From: Nereocystis luetkeana
Lineage: Eukaryota; Sar; Phaeophyceae; Laminariales; Laminariaceae
DNA: 64,000 nucleotides
Direction: 5' to 3'
Assembly: GCA_031213475.1 (NCBI GenBank)
Contig: JARUPZ010000023.1
Location: 9,938,157-10,002,156 of the forward strand
Shown here piece by piece: positions 42,043 through 53,100 of the stretch. Position 1 is the stretch's first letter, and each line of letters starts with the position of its first letter. The notes beneath the pieces are model-generated. The model was given only the letters and a program-made list of their open reading frames with translations. It was not told the origin of the DNA and ran no database searches. A program made the translations under genes and the position numbers.

Positions 42043-42554
42043 TGACGATGTGTGTAGCTGTACTATATTCGTGGGAGGGTTTGCCCGGGTTGGGGAAGGA
42101 AAGGGTCAAGCTTCTTTTTGAGCAGAAGCAGCTGCACCGCTTGATGTTTCCGGGGACGAAGATACCGAGGTGGTCCGTCGTGCGTGCCACCATGCCTTCC
42201 CTTCTTACGGGGATGGTTGTGTGTTGCTCTGGACGGGCTTTTTTTGTTTCGGCCACTTTTTTGTTTTGTTACCTGTGTTTTAGCCGTGTTTCAAGCTATA
42301 TTTCGTCTGTGCATCCAGTTCAACCCAGCCAGCGCACTTTTTAAGGGACGAGACGGTTTGTTTTGATTTTGTTTTGTTGTCAGGAGTACCGGTAATCAAT
42401 CCCCGCATGATCTCGACGTCACCACGCGCACCGTGTACTGTACTGGTACGCCACACTGACCCGGTGTTTTTATTTTAATTATAAAAAGCACCCCGTTGAC
42501 GCGCTTGTTGCCCCACCATCACTTCTGCTGCTACCACCACTACAAATACTACTG

Positions 42555-42568
42555 CTATGATACTACTG

Positions 42569-42606
<38 letters not shown>

Positions 42607-42610
42607 GCTG

Positions 42611-42673
<63 letters not shown>

Positions 42674-42689
42674 TTATTACTACTACTAG

Positions 42690-42742
<53 letters not shown>

Positions 42743-42800
42743 AAGTACTACTACTACTACCACTACTACCGCTACTACTACAACTACTACTGCTACTACT
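42555..42800. repeat. (TAC)n / (CTA)n microsatellite
   Basis: About 250 bp of CTA/TAC units with a few interruptions, continuing more degenerately to about 42840. It encodes artefact poly-Thr and poly-Leu frames. Confidence 0.95.
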
Positions 42801-43203
42801 ATTAACACCACCAATACTACGACTGTACTACTACTGCTACCACTGCCGTGGGGGTGGTGTGGAGGCGCGGTCGGCTACTATCTGGCGTGGGGTGTACGCA
42901 AGGTTGTTACACACAATATCCGCTTCCGATCTGTTTGTGGTTGTTGACTGACCTTTTTGCCTTGGCCGTTCTTGTAACGAGGTAATAAGTGCTCGTCGAC
43001 GTGACCTTACAACAATTGCAGGTCTACAACATACACCGATACTTCCGAGGCATTTTTGGGCGCCAACGACATTGAACCTGCGAACCCTTTGCTTCAATTT
43101 AGGAAGCTCTCCGACGTTGCAACGAGGCGTGAGGAGGGCACCAGCAAACGGCATGCGATGGGCTTTAGTCGTTCCACCGCAAGCCGTTCGCTAGTATATA
43201 GCC

Positions 43204-43547
43204 GGTCGCCCCGGTGGTTCAAGTGGTTAACCTCGAATTCTACTTGTTTGAGTCCTGGGTTCGAGCCCCAGGAGGGTCGGACTTTGGCTTTATTTGCAAA
43301 AAGAAAAAAAAGGGATTCAATTGTTGAGAGCGCCTTGCAGCGTGGGTAGGCACAATTCGATGCGAGTCGACGAGGGAAGAAAAGGCTGAAATCTTCTCGC
43401 GATAAAAAAAATGAAGGCACGTACCGTAGCAGGAAGGGGGGAGAAGAGCATGCTATGTGACCCCGGATCTGAGTTACGAGTTGGAAGGAGAGAGAGAAGA
43501 TGTGCGAAGATAATGAATGGGATGACAAAAAAAAAAAAAAAAAAAAA
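43204..43547 (+). mobile_element. tRNA-derived SINE, copy 1
   Basis: The head carries an A box (TGGTTCAAGTGG) and a B box (GGTTCGAGCCC) inside a good T arm (CTGGG-TTCGAGC-CCCAG). A ~260-bp tRNA-unrelated body follows, ending in an A tail of about 19. The body contains GCGCCTTGCAGCGTGGGTAG and ACCCCGGATCTGAGTTACGA. About 97% identical by eye to 54526-54873. No clear target duplication. Confidence 0.88.
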
Positions 43548-45355
43548 GTACCCTCTGCGTCCCTCGCCGAAAACACCGGAGAGCTTCTCAAGTGGGTTGC
43601 CAGGTTCCTACGAGTATAGTACGTCGTCCGCAAATGACATGCAGTTGATAAGAGAGGCCCCTTCAATACGAGAAAGCGCTTTTGGTACATACCCTCTCGT
43701 TTCGGCTCTGATGGGTTGGATCGTCATGCAATCATGACCACTTAGGAGGAGAAATCGCTTTCGCTATCTTCATGTACAGCAGTACGAGACGGCGTGTGTT
43801 AAGATTTTAGTAGATAAGAATGCCAGGATGAGTTTTTACACAATTAATTTAAGAAATTACATCTACAGAGTAAACATTTGTGCTCACCAAGGACGCCGCT
43901 CTAAATCTTGTATATTAATATTAATAGTAGCCTTCAAGAGCCTGTGCTCAACGAACGTTGTGACGTCACAGTAAGCCCCCCAGCCAGCCTCAGCCAAAAT
44001 GGGAGATTATTAAGTGTTGTCGCGTATTGTTATACGACAAAACGTTAGTTCGGCCGTTCCCAGCCAACATTTCATTTGGGTCCGGCGTCGTTATACGCTT
44101 AACGCCGACGCAAACGTCAGTCAGTGCGTTCCCTTGTCACTGGCGCCGGTGAACCGCAATAAAATTGTCGTACGTGAGCATAATAAGAATATCCGGTCGC
44201 TGGTACCCTCCCCGCGCCTGTTGAATTTGCCTCCTCCAGCCACCATGATGAGCTCTCATTTTCTTGCGTAGAATGCCGCGCGGTGTGTGCACCATGCATG
44301 AACTCAGTAGATCCGAATCTTAGTAGACCAACGGGTTCCTTTCAAAGTGGTGCCAGCTGCGGGGTCTACAAGATGAACTAACTTTTGTCTGTCCGCCATA
44401 ATGATCTAGACTGCTTGTCTAACGTGACGTGGCAGTCTTCACTTTCTGTCTTGACTCCCCTTTTTTCAGTCCGCTCTCCTCCAGGCGCTCCAGGCGTGAC
44501 TCTTGCATACCAGGTATGTATATATATCTGGTTTTATATACTCGTATTTTCTTCTTTTTTCGCGATTTCGAACGACATCCCGAGTAATCAACATGAAGCC
44601 GGTCCTCACGCCCGCCTCAACTCTCGTTCGCTTTCAGGCATTTCTCGTATCATCTTCGTTTTTGTCCGACTCCAACTCTTCAGTTCATCTCTTTCAATTA
44701 AGTGTTGCTCTCGCACGCTCTTCTTTCGTATTTTTTCGATTTCGAGCGATTTGCCGGGTACCTGGTGCTAAATCTACTTCCGAGCTTTTTGTACCGTACA
44801 CTCGCCTGTCTGTGCCGGTCGCGCACGCCCACCACGACTCTCCCTCGCTGGCTTGATCTTCACTATACTATTCGCAGACGTTTTTTTTTCTTGACTTTTA
44901 ATGTCCGACGTTGTTCTCAATATTTAGATGTCTCGATTTTTTGTCCGACCCGACCCGATGTTTTCAGTCCTTCCAGTCCTTTGCACCCAACATTCGTTCT
45001 TCGTCAGAAAGAACATACGTGTCTGTGGTGGGCTAGTCTGTGGTGGGCTACGCCAGTCACTTATTTTTCTGTCTGTGCCGGTCGCTCATGCCCGTCTGTG
45101 ACCGAAGTAGCCCAATAGATATAGTTACGGCACAGCCCGTCTCTGATATATACAACTCAAAATCGAACTTATACCAGGCCCCCAGCTAGATTATCTCCAC
45201 GGGAGTATGGTATAGACGCAACAACATGATGCATCTGATACGTATGTCATACTGAATGGATTATTACTGGTTATTGGACTCTCTGTACGTTGTGCATAAA
45301 GGTACTTCGGATTTCTGTGACTCGAGTCACAGCAGAAGTAGGTGCGATAGTAGTT

Positions 45356-45452
45356 AATCCCTCTAGAACCGCAGTCCCGTTTTGGGGTCAAACTACTTAA
45401 AATTTGACTGGTTTGTCCCCAAAATGGGACTGCGGCTCTAAAGGGGTTAAGT
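45356..45452. mobile_element. Family B foldback element, copy 7
   Basis: One of the best copies: TTAATCCCTCTAGAACCGC, GTCCCGTTTTGGGG, centre ACTACTTAAAATTTGACTGG, GTCCCCAAAATGGGACTGCG, CTAAAGGGGTTAA. Confidence 0.85.
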
Positions 45453-45612
45453 GTCGTGGTAAGCTAGTATTACTAGTTGAACACACGCGTGAGGTGAAGC
45501 TCCAAGTAGAGTCCTCAGCACATCGTTCGAGGTCATTCTCGTGTCTTTCTGGGCCGGTCGATTCACGCTTGCTTACTGCCCTGCCCCGCCCGCCGCGATT
45601 TTGCTATTAATA

Positions 45613-45720
45613 TTACGGGGGGGGACCATAGTTGATAGGACCAAATGTTGTTCGTAAAAATGCTTAAATATATAGGTTTTTATGTATACCATAGGTCCTA
45701 TTAACTATGCCCCCCCGTAA
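45613..45720. mobile_element. Family A foldback MITE, copy 7
   Basis: TTACGGGGGGGGACCATAG ... CTATGCCCCCCCGTAA with TA on both sides; the C/G run is expanded relative to other copies. Confidence 0.9.
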
Positions 45721-45923
45721 TAATAGTACTATGTTTTCGTTCACTGGCTCTCCCCCTCTCTCACCCAAGGGATGCACGCCCGCCCGCCCCATCACACGCT
45801 TTCTCGGTGACAATCGCTATATAAATACATACAGCGCGAGCTTGAAAAGTCGCTTGGGTTTCTCCAACGGCATGAAATGAATGCTGATGCTGCCGTAGCA
45901 ATGCTGCTGTAACCAGGCAACTA

Positions 45924-46027
45924 TTGCGGGGGGCCATAGTTAATAGGACCTATGGTATACATAAAAACCTATATATTTAACATTTTTACCAGCAATATTT
46001 GGTCCTACTAACTATGGTCCCCCGTAA
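45924..46027. mobile_element. Family A foldback MITE, copy 8
   Basis: TTGCGGGGGGCCATAGTTAA ... CTATGGTCCCCCGTAA, opposite orientation to copy 7, 200 bp away. Confidence 0.9.
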
Positions 46028-46726
46028 TTATTGCAAGTTTGAGAACGAGCATTAGCAGAACGTGAGGCGGCTAAACAAACGCTCAAGGTGTGTCAAGCTT
46101 TTATACTTGATACTGGTGGGAGCGGGAAATGAAGGACGAGGACGAAAGGGGCGACGATGACCCGACATGTGCTTCATTCGAGAGAGAGAAACGCCGCTTG
46201 CGGGTTTCAGCTCTTTTTTTTTCTTTTTCTTTTTCTAAACCGCGAAAATCAACACGGACGCAAAACGTCGAGGTGCATGTCGACCAGAAAAAGGCCTTTC
46301 TCTACGTAAGAAGCGGGAATTAACTGTCGTCGGTGAAAAAATGGGTGACACGACTCCTCTCGCGACACTCGATTTTATCTTGGCGATTTTTCTTCGTCAC
46401 GGAAAGTATTCTAACGCCGTTGACATCCAAGTCGATCAAGTATTATGGGGTACCTGATACACTTCGAATTGTAGCTGTTTGTATAGTAGTCCGCCGAATT
46501 GGGTGTAGTGTGCTGACCGCCACAGGACTCAATGCAAGTCAACGCACCCACCGGCAGTGCGGGCGGTCAGAGCGCTACATGTGACCGGTGGGGCTCTCAA
46601 GGGCTGCTTTCCATGTGACGACAGGACAAACTGCTGACGGCTCTCGACGGAATGGACGCGCACGCATGCTACTACTTATCGGTACGGTCGGTCCGTAAAA
46701 ACACTTGCCGAAACGAAAAGCGAGGG

Positions 46727-46752
46727 AGCGAGCGAGCGAGCGAGCGAGCGAC
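46727..46752. repeat. (GCGA)n microsatellite
   Basis: Six or seven GCGA units. Confidence 0.85.
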
Positions 46753-48107
46753 GCAAGCAAAAATCCGGGGTGCGGATAATACCTTCACGTAAGTACATGG
46801 TGTGAACGCCCATCAAAAGACCAGAGAAGGGCTTTTCCCCTACAGCCAAATACCCCTCTCATCATCACATGCAGCCCCTTGAATTCGGTACTCATGCGTA
46901 TCGAGATCAGACAACACAACTTCCTACACCACCAAATGGCCGTGTCTGTCCTTAAAAACCGGAAGAAGGGGAGGAGAGCGGGGGGGGGGGGGGAGGGCGT
47001 CGGCAACGACACTTCCGAGTCATTAAAACGACATCCCGTTTTGACTTTTGACAAGGGGAGAGCGAGCGCTGGGGCCCCCTTGTAAACCACCAGCGGAAAG
47101 AAGGAAAGCCCAAGCTTTTACTTCCCCGCCCACTTCCTCCAAACATCTCGGGGAAAAGGTATTTAGTAACATTGCTGCCGCCTGCCGGACTGACAAGACA
47201 CATAATACACTGGGGGGAAAAAGCCGCCGGGCATCACTACTGTATGAGACTCCCCTCCCTCACGAAAACGAACGACCGAAAAAAAATGTTTTCCTCGAAT
47301 AAATTTGTTAACCTCCGCGTGTCACTTTTTTCCCCGCGCGCCGCGTGGATCGCCGTTACACTACGGCCAACGTTGGCGTGCTACAAAATAAAAACGAAAC
47401 GCAATTAAGAAGAATCGAAACGGAACAAAAACAAAACAAAACCAAACGAAAGTGTTAAAAAAGAGTTCATTCACTGAGGGACCGTGGGGTATAGGTAAAC
47501 CGTACATTTCTACTCAAAAGGGGAAGCCTCTATCGCACCCCCCCCCCGCCCCCCCCCCCAGCGTGCGGCCGAAGGCGGTCGGTCGTACGAAAGAAAAGCA
47601 TTTATGCTACTTCGGCGACGAGGCAAAAGCATGAACGCGATAGAAATGGTAACATCCCGACTTCTACCCACAACCCCAACATGACTCAAGCCACCCCACC
47701 CGTCCCTCCCCGGTACCGCAATCCCGCAGCACGGATAGACACACAACACTGACGGCGAACCCAGAGACCGACGAAGGGGAAACCTGTCCACCCTTAAGAC
47801 ACAGCAAAATACCCCCGCGTCAAAATGTCAAGGGAAAAAAAAATGCGCACGGTGATGGATAGATACAACACACATACAGATAAGCTTCGGTCGCGAACTT
47901 AATACTGTCCTTCTCGGACGGATGGCCAAAGCAGAATCGCGCGGGGGGGAGGGGGGGGGGGGGGAGGGGTACACATATCGGAGACTGCTGCGTGTTTTGC
48001 TTTATGTTACGGTTGGCGGAAGCGAGATAACGAACCAATTCAAGTGGGTTCGACGCCCGGCAAACGAAAGAAAGGGCGGTACTTCTCCTCCCCCCCCCCC
48101 TCCCAAA

Positions 48108-48136
48108 TGCCCCCCCCCCCCCCCCCCCCCCCCCCC
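48108..48136. repeat. Poly-C run of about 27
   Basis: Unbroken C run; similar runs occur nearby at 47540 and 48093. Confidence 0.9.
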
Positions 48137-48423
48137 GCCCGTTCCGCGCACAGCTAGCCCCGAAACACTACCGGATTCCGTTAAAAAGACAAAGCGAAGA
48201 AGCCACGCCAGAGAGAGAGCCGGGGACATAGGAAACGGCGGCTTGCGAGCGGCAACGGCGGCTTGAGCAGGGCAGCTCCGCTCTCGTTGGGTTTCAGTGA
48301 TGGGGGGGTAGTTAAGCGCTGTCCTCCTCCTATTTTGTCGGGCAGGGCAAAATTTTCCGAAATGCAGCAAAAACGAAAAAAAAAGAAGGGCGGGGGGGGG
48401 GGAATTAGGGGCATTTTTAACGA

Positions 48424-48620
48424 CACATATTTGGCAAGTTTCTTGCCAAAATAGTTTCTTGCCAAAATAGCAAGTTCATGGAAATCTGGACTTGCCAAAA
48501 TAGCAAAAAACTTATAAGTTTTTTATACTTCCGTTTTGCTTCGTTGGCAAGGTTATGGAAAGAGATATTTGCTATCTTATTTGCTATTTCAGCCCAATGA
48601 CGCCAACGCAAGGCTGTACA
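48424..48620. repeat. TTGCCAAAATAG cluster
   Basis: CTTGCCAAAATAG occurs three times between 48440 and 48505, with the related TTGGCAAGG and TTTGCTATCTTATTTGCTA inverted nearby; a further CTGCCAAAATAG is at 49052. Confidence 0.65.
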
Positions 48621-49485
48621 ACACCACGACGCCCCACGCTAGACTCGCTTCAACTTGTGTAATAGAGGGAGCTACGGAGGATACCCGGTGGCATCGATCA
48701 CAGCGATAATGGGGCTGGCGACACTGGCCGTGAGCTCCGGGTGGATGCGATATGGGTGTCGTTTGGTGCGGGGGCTAGAACAGAACCACAAACAGCAGCC
48801 GTCCCAGTTTTTCCCAGGGGAATTTGGATGGGCTGGAAGGACTGCCGACCCCTGAGGTACGTGGGCTGTGCCTGGAGTCTTTTCTGCGGAGGATTTACTT
48901 CATAGAGAGCGTCGGCGTGCCGTCGGCTACCTGCTGCCGCTGCTGTAGAGGGTTGTAATAAAATCTGAGGGCGTGCGAACATGTGCCAAATATTCCCACA
49001 TATGCAGTGTTTCACGATAGAAGGTTTTGGCAACTTTACGGAAATATTGTCCTGCCAAAATAGCGAAAGTTTTTTTTCCAGTTCGTTCGGTCGTTAAAAA
49101 CAATTATTATTAGACGCGGCACAACGCTGTGTGCTGTCAAGATAACTATGCTCCGCAGTCGCTAAAAAATACACATTCTGCGCTTGTGGGGTAAATTAAG
49201 TGTGTGTGTTCTTCACTTCAGACCGTTCTTTCTACCCGTCGACATCCATCACAACCAGTGTCCCTGCCGACTCTTCAATCCTAGAGAGATGTGTGTACAA
49301 GCTCTGTGGTCACGAAACCCGACAGCATCTATCGTGTGACGCTATCATAAAACGGTCCAAGAACAACGACAAAAACAACCAACGCTTGCGCTTGCGCTGT
49401 GGCAGCACCGTCGAGTACAACAGGACTACATTTGACACGCCATGTATTTACATGTGTCCGTGGAAGTATGGCGATCTCAACCCCT

Positions 49486-49545
49486 CCTGAGGGCTGCACC
49501 CTCCCCCTTTTGGGCACAACACACTTGGAATCTCTCTCTCAAGTC
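49486..49545. mobile_element. Family B element fragment
   Basis: CAACCCCTCCTGAGGGCTGC, CCCCCTTTTGGGCACAACAC, ACTTGGAAT: left half only. Confidence 0.5.
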
Positions 49546-49794
49546 AGATTTATGTTGACAGTTCGTATATAGTGCAGGCCACTCCGTCGTACCGGTGTGC
49601 GCCAGCCAACGATACCGGCGCAATAGAGGCAAACCGGCAATGCTCGGCACAGATTACATTGGTCAACCCTATCTGTGCCAAGCGAATTCACCTGCACTAC
49701 ACATACAAAGCAGCCGGCACTATTTAATACTCCAACCAGCCCAGTATATAGACAACACTACTGCTGCATACATACAGTACAGTAGTAAAAGGTA

Positions 49795-49923
49795 TTACGG
49801 GGGAACATACTGTAGTAAATAAGAACCGAATATTGCTACTGTAGAAAAAAAAGGTAAATATAGACCAGGCAGGTTTTCGTGTGTACCATACCGGTAGGTC
49901 CTATTAACTATGGTCCCCGGTAC
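49795..49923. mobile_element. Family A foldback MITE, copy 9, with four or more micro-insertions
   Basis: TTACGGGGGAACATA then CTGTA inserted; GCTACTGTAG in place of GTTAG; a degenerate GACCAGGCAGG where others have TAGG; ACCATACCGGTAGGTCC in place of ACCATAGGTCC. It has more TA-flanked insertions than any other copy. Confidence 0.85.
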
Positions 49924-50170
49924 TAGTATTCATAAAAGGGTTGAAATAAAAATACCCACCCATACGCCGGAGAAAAAACGAAAAAGAAGAAAAAAAAAAA
50001 CGAAAACCATACAGTACCTCCACAACTTCCGCCGCATTACCCTCCCATGACAACAAGAACAAACAAGCAGCGTAGGATAATAATGCCTCATCCCCATCCC
50101 CCCCTTGGGGACGAAAAGAAAAGCACGTCGACAATATAATAACAACACCCAACAAATTAAACATGCCCAC

Positions 50171-53100
50171 CTCCTCCTCGTCGTCGTCTCCATCCTCCTC
50201 GTCAGCCTCCTCCAGCCAGGTCACGAAGGGGGTGGCTTTTTTGCGAAGGGCGGCAACCTGCTCGTCCGTCAGAGAGGGCGCCGTGAACTCCTCGGAGCGG
50301 CCCTGCTCTCCGGCCCACATCAGCATGGCCTCCTCCTCCACGACGTCGGAGTCGTAGAGGTGCTTGAGGATCACGGGAAAGAAGGCCATAAGCTGGGGGC
50401 GGTGGACCTGTGTGGCAAATTTTGTCGCGACAGCGCAAGTGCGAGAGAGAGAGAGAGAGAGAGAATCAAGGGGCGGCGGCGGTGGGGCGGAGCGAGGGGG
50501 GGGGGGGGTGTACTCGATAGGAGAGATGTACTCGATCTCATACATGGCCGCAGTCGTATGATCATACGGGTACATTAGGAGGCAGTTATAGCGGGCACGA
50601 TGCTGTTTTGGCGATAATATCCCCTCTCAATGAATACGTAGCAGAAAAAAAAGGTAACCTATACAGCATACATACAAAAAACAACGCCCCGACGTACGGA
50701 CACCGTTGCGAAAAATAACACCCCACTCGTACGAATATGCCCTCGCAATAAGGTGTGTGTGCGCATTGTGGTCCCATTTTTATCAATCTGTTTGTACAAT
50801 ACCATAAATGTGGTCTCTCTCGCTGACTAACGGGGGTGTACACAGTAGTAGGATAACATTTTCACACGAAATACACTCCTCTGACCAAATCAAGTGCTCA
50901 CCCACGCTACAACCCAAAGCGTCAAAACAATTCATCTTCCTCCATCCCCCCCGGATCAAATGACCAGGGCAAGTAACGAATAAGTACGCCCCGCTCTCGC
51001 CCCCCCCCCCCCCCGTCATACGACTACGGCCATGCATGAGATCGAGTACATCCTCTCCTACCGAGTACACCCCCTCCCCCCCCCCCCGGTCCCGCTCCTC
51101 CCGCCCTCCTCCCAAGGCTACGACTGGGCCAAAACTGTCTAATGACCACTGGCGAACACCGCAGCCACGTTCCACCATACAGCGCACCAAAAAGAGACCA
51201 CCACGGCTGAGCATGTATACACACCACAGCGAAAAAAAAAAACACATCTAAAGCCAGCGGTAAAAGTCTGTAGGATGAAAAGCCGTCGGTGGGCTACCGT
51301 AATGCATTGATTAGTAGAAGAGAGGCAAAAGACCCACCCATGACTTGGACCAGAAGGAAAAAAAACAAACGATTCTACCAAAAAAACACCACAGAAAAGA
51401 AAAAGGCCAACCAACAAAACCATCAACACACCATTAGGGCTACCACTCGCCTGGCACAGCAGCTCGAAGGCGCCGATGATGTGCCTCTGATCGTCGGTGC
51501 GCGACTTGAGCAGCGCGAACATAGCCGCCCTCGAGGATATATCGTCGAGGCAAACTTTGTCAGCTGTGGCAAAGGCCGCGGCCACGTAGAGGTGGATACG
51601 GTAGTGAACCGGGAACGCCGCGAAGGTCTGAGCGGTACGGATTTCCTGAAAGAGGCATTTTTGGGGAGGGGGAGGGGCGGGGGGGGGGGGGAAGGTTAGG
51701 GCCACATAGAGGAGGTGGGTACTGTAAAAGTGCACCAAATGGTCCTTACCTTTCCGGGTTGAGCCGAGATACTTTTTTTTTTTTTTTTTTTTAAATCCTC
51801 CGATGGATTGGTAAAAAAAAAGCTCAAGCTCACCACACTTTCACGTTCCAGTTTCGTGTCGTGTCATTCTAACCTATAGCTCCCGTTGCAACATCAGCAC
51901 AGGATACAACAGGCACACATCGAGAAGAGCTCCAACTCGCCCCAAAGCCGGCAAAGTTGCTGCAGGGGCAGACTAAGAGGCAGTAAGACAGGACAAGAGG
52001 ACAGACAACGACCGCCGCGCCGTGCCGCGCCGCGCCAGAGAAGGGGAGACACTTCCGGGAAAAAACTGTCGAAACCAGAAAAAAAGCCATAATCCGCTTC
52101 AGCTGCTGCACCCCCAATTATACATTGGCCACCGCCGCCCCCCCTGAGGGCCTGTCTGTCTACTGTCATACGACTACAGCCATGCATGATAACGACTACA
52201 CCCCTCCCCTCCTCCCTCCCCCCCTCTCCATAATACAGGTTGGGTTGGCGTCGGTTGGCAACGACACTGTAAAACATGCCGCTCGCTACCTGAGCTAGAC
52301 AACCCGGGCATCGTCTTCTTTATTTTTTTGGGCGGTCGGTCACAGCCGGCGATCGAGTTATGGATCATTTCTGCGGGGTGGAGGATACAGCCCACCCTTC
52401 ATGCCACTCGCCAGACACCTCACGGCACTTCGCGCTTGTTGCAAGCAATGCGTGCCTGGTCGGTGAAAACCCGACACGCTCCGTCCCGGCATTCTAGGGA
52501 TGCGAGGGTCTATGGTCACACGACTACGGCCATGCATGAGATCGAGTACATCTCTCCTATCGAGTACACCCCTCCCCCCCCCACTCCTCCTTTCTCCGAT
52601 AACCCCCGCCCACCCTTCTCCCCATTCCCGACCCCCGGTCCGGTCCCCTCGTGACAGCATACCTCGAACATGATCTCGTCGCATGTGCCGTCCTGCATGT
52701 GGCGGCGGATTGCGGCTACGGAGTCGTCAAACGCGACAGCGTCCTCCACCTCGAGGCTCTGGGAGGTCGCCACCACGTCTCCGAACTCGCTGTCAGGTGG
52801 CAAGAGAAACGGCGCGGTCGCAGTCCTCATTTCCTCGAAAAGCATCAGCCATGGATCGATCGTGCATCAGATATACTTTAAAAAAACTAAAAAACTGCGT
52901 CAGATAGGTATTATTGACAGTTACACATCCTTAATAAGTCAGTAATACAGTAATCGATCATCATCCATCCGGTATGTATGTATTGATCATGCACAATGGA
53001 CCACAGCCACTCACGCCATCACTAGTTGATCGATCATCAACATCAGCATCACCACCATCAACTGGCCACTTGCTACTCAAGTCATCGATCGTCGGTGATC

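Larger units (their letters stand above)
41892..50170. other. 8.3 kb convergent spacer between UMP-CMP kinase and eIF5
   Basis: No coding exon was recognised. It holds the TAC array (42555-42800), a SINE (43204-43547), a family B copy (45356-45452), family A copies (45613-45720, 45924-46027, 49795-49923), long C/G runs (46980, 47540, 47950, 48108-48136), and a TTGCCAAAATAG cluster (48424-48620). The missing 3' exon of eIF5 may lie within its right part. Confidence 0.5.

Noticed and set aside
42496..42951. 151-codon poly-Thr protein
   Set aside because: Translation of the TAC/CTA microsatellite.
43204..43290. A functional tRNA gene at the SINE head
   Set aside because: The T arm is good, but the 5' and 3' acceptor strands do not pair over seven bases, and the identical head at 54526 is followed by the same SINE body.
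49904..50170. Read-through C-terminus of eIF5 to the stop at 49904
   Set aside because: The added residues are Phe-rich and hydrophobic, unlike the acidic eIF5 tail, and a GT donor follows the acidic run directly.
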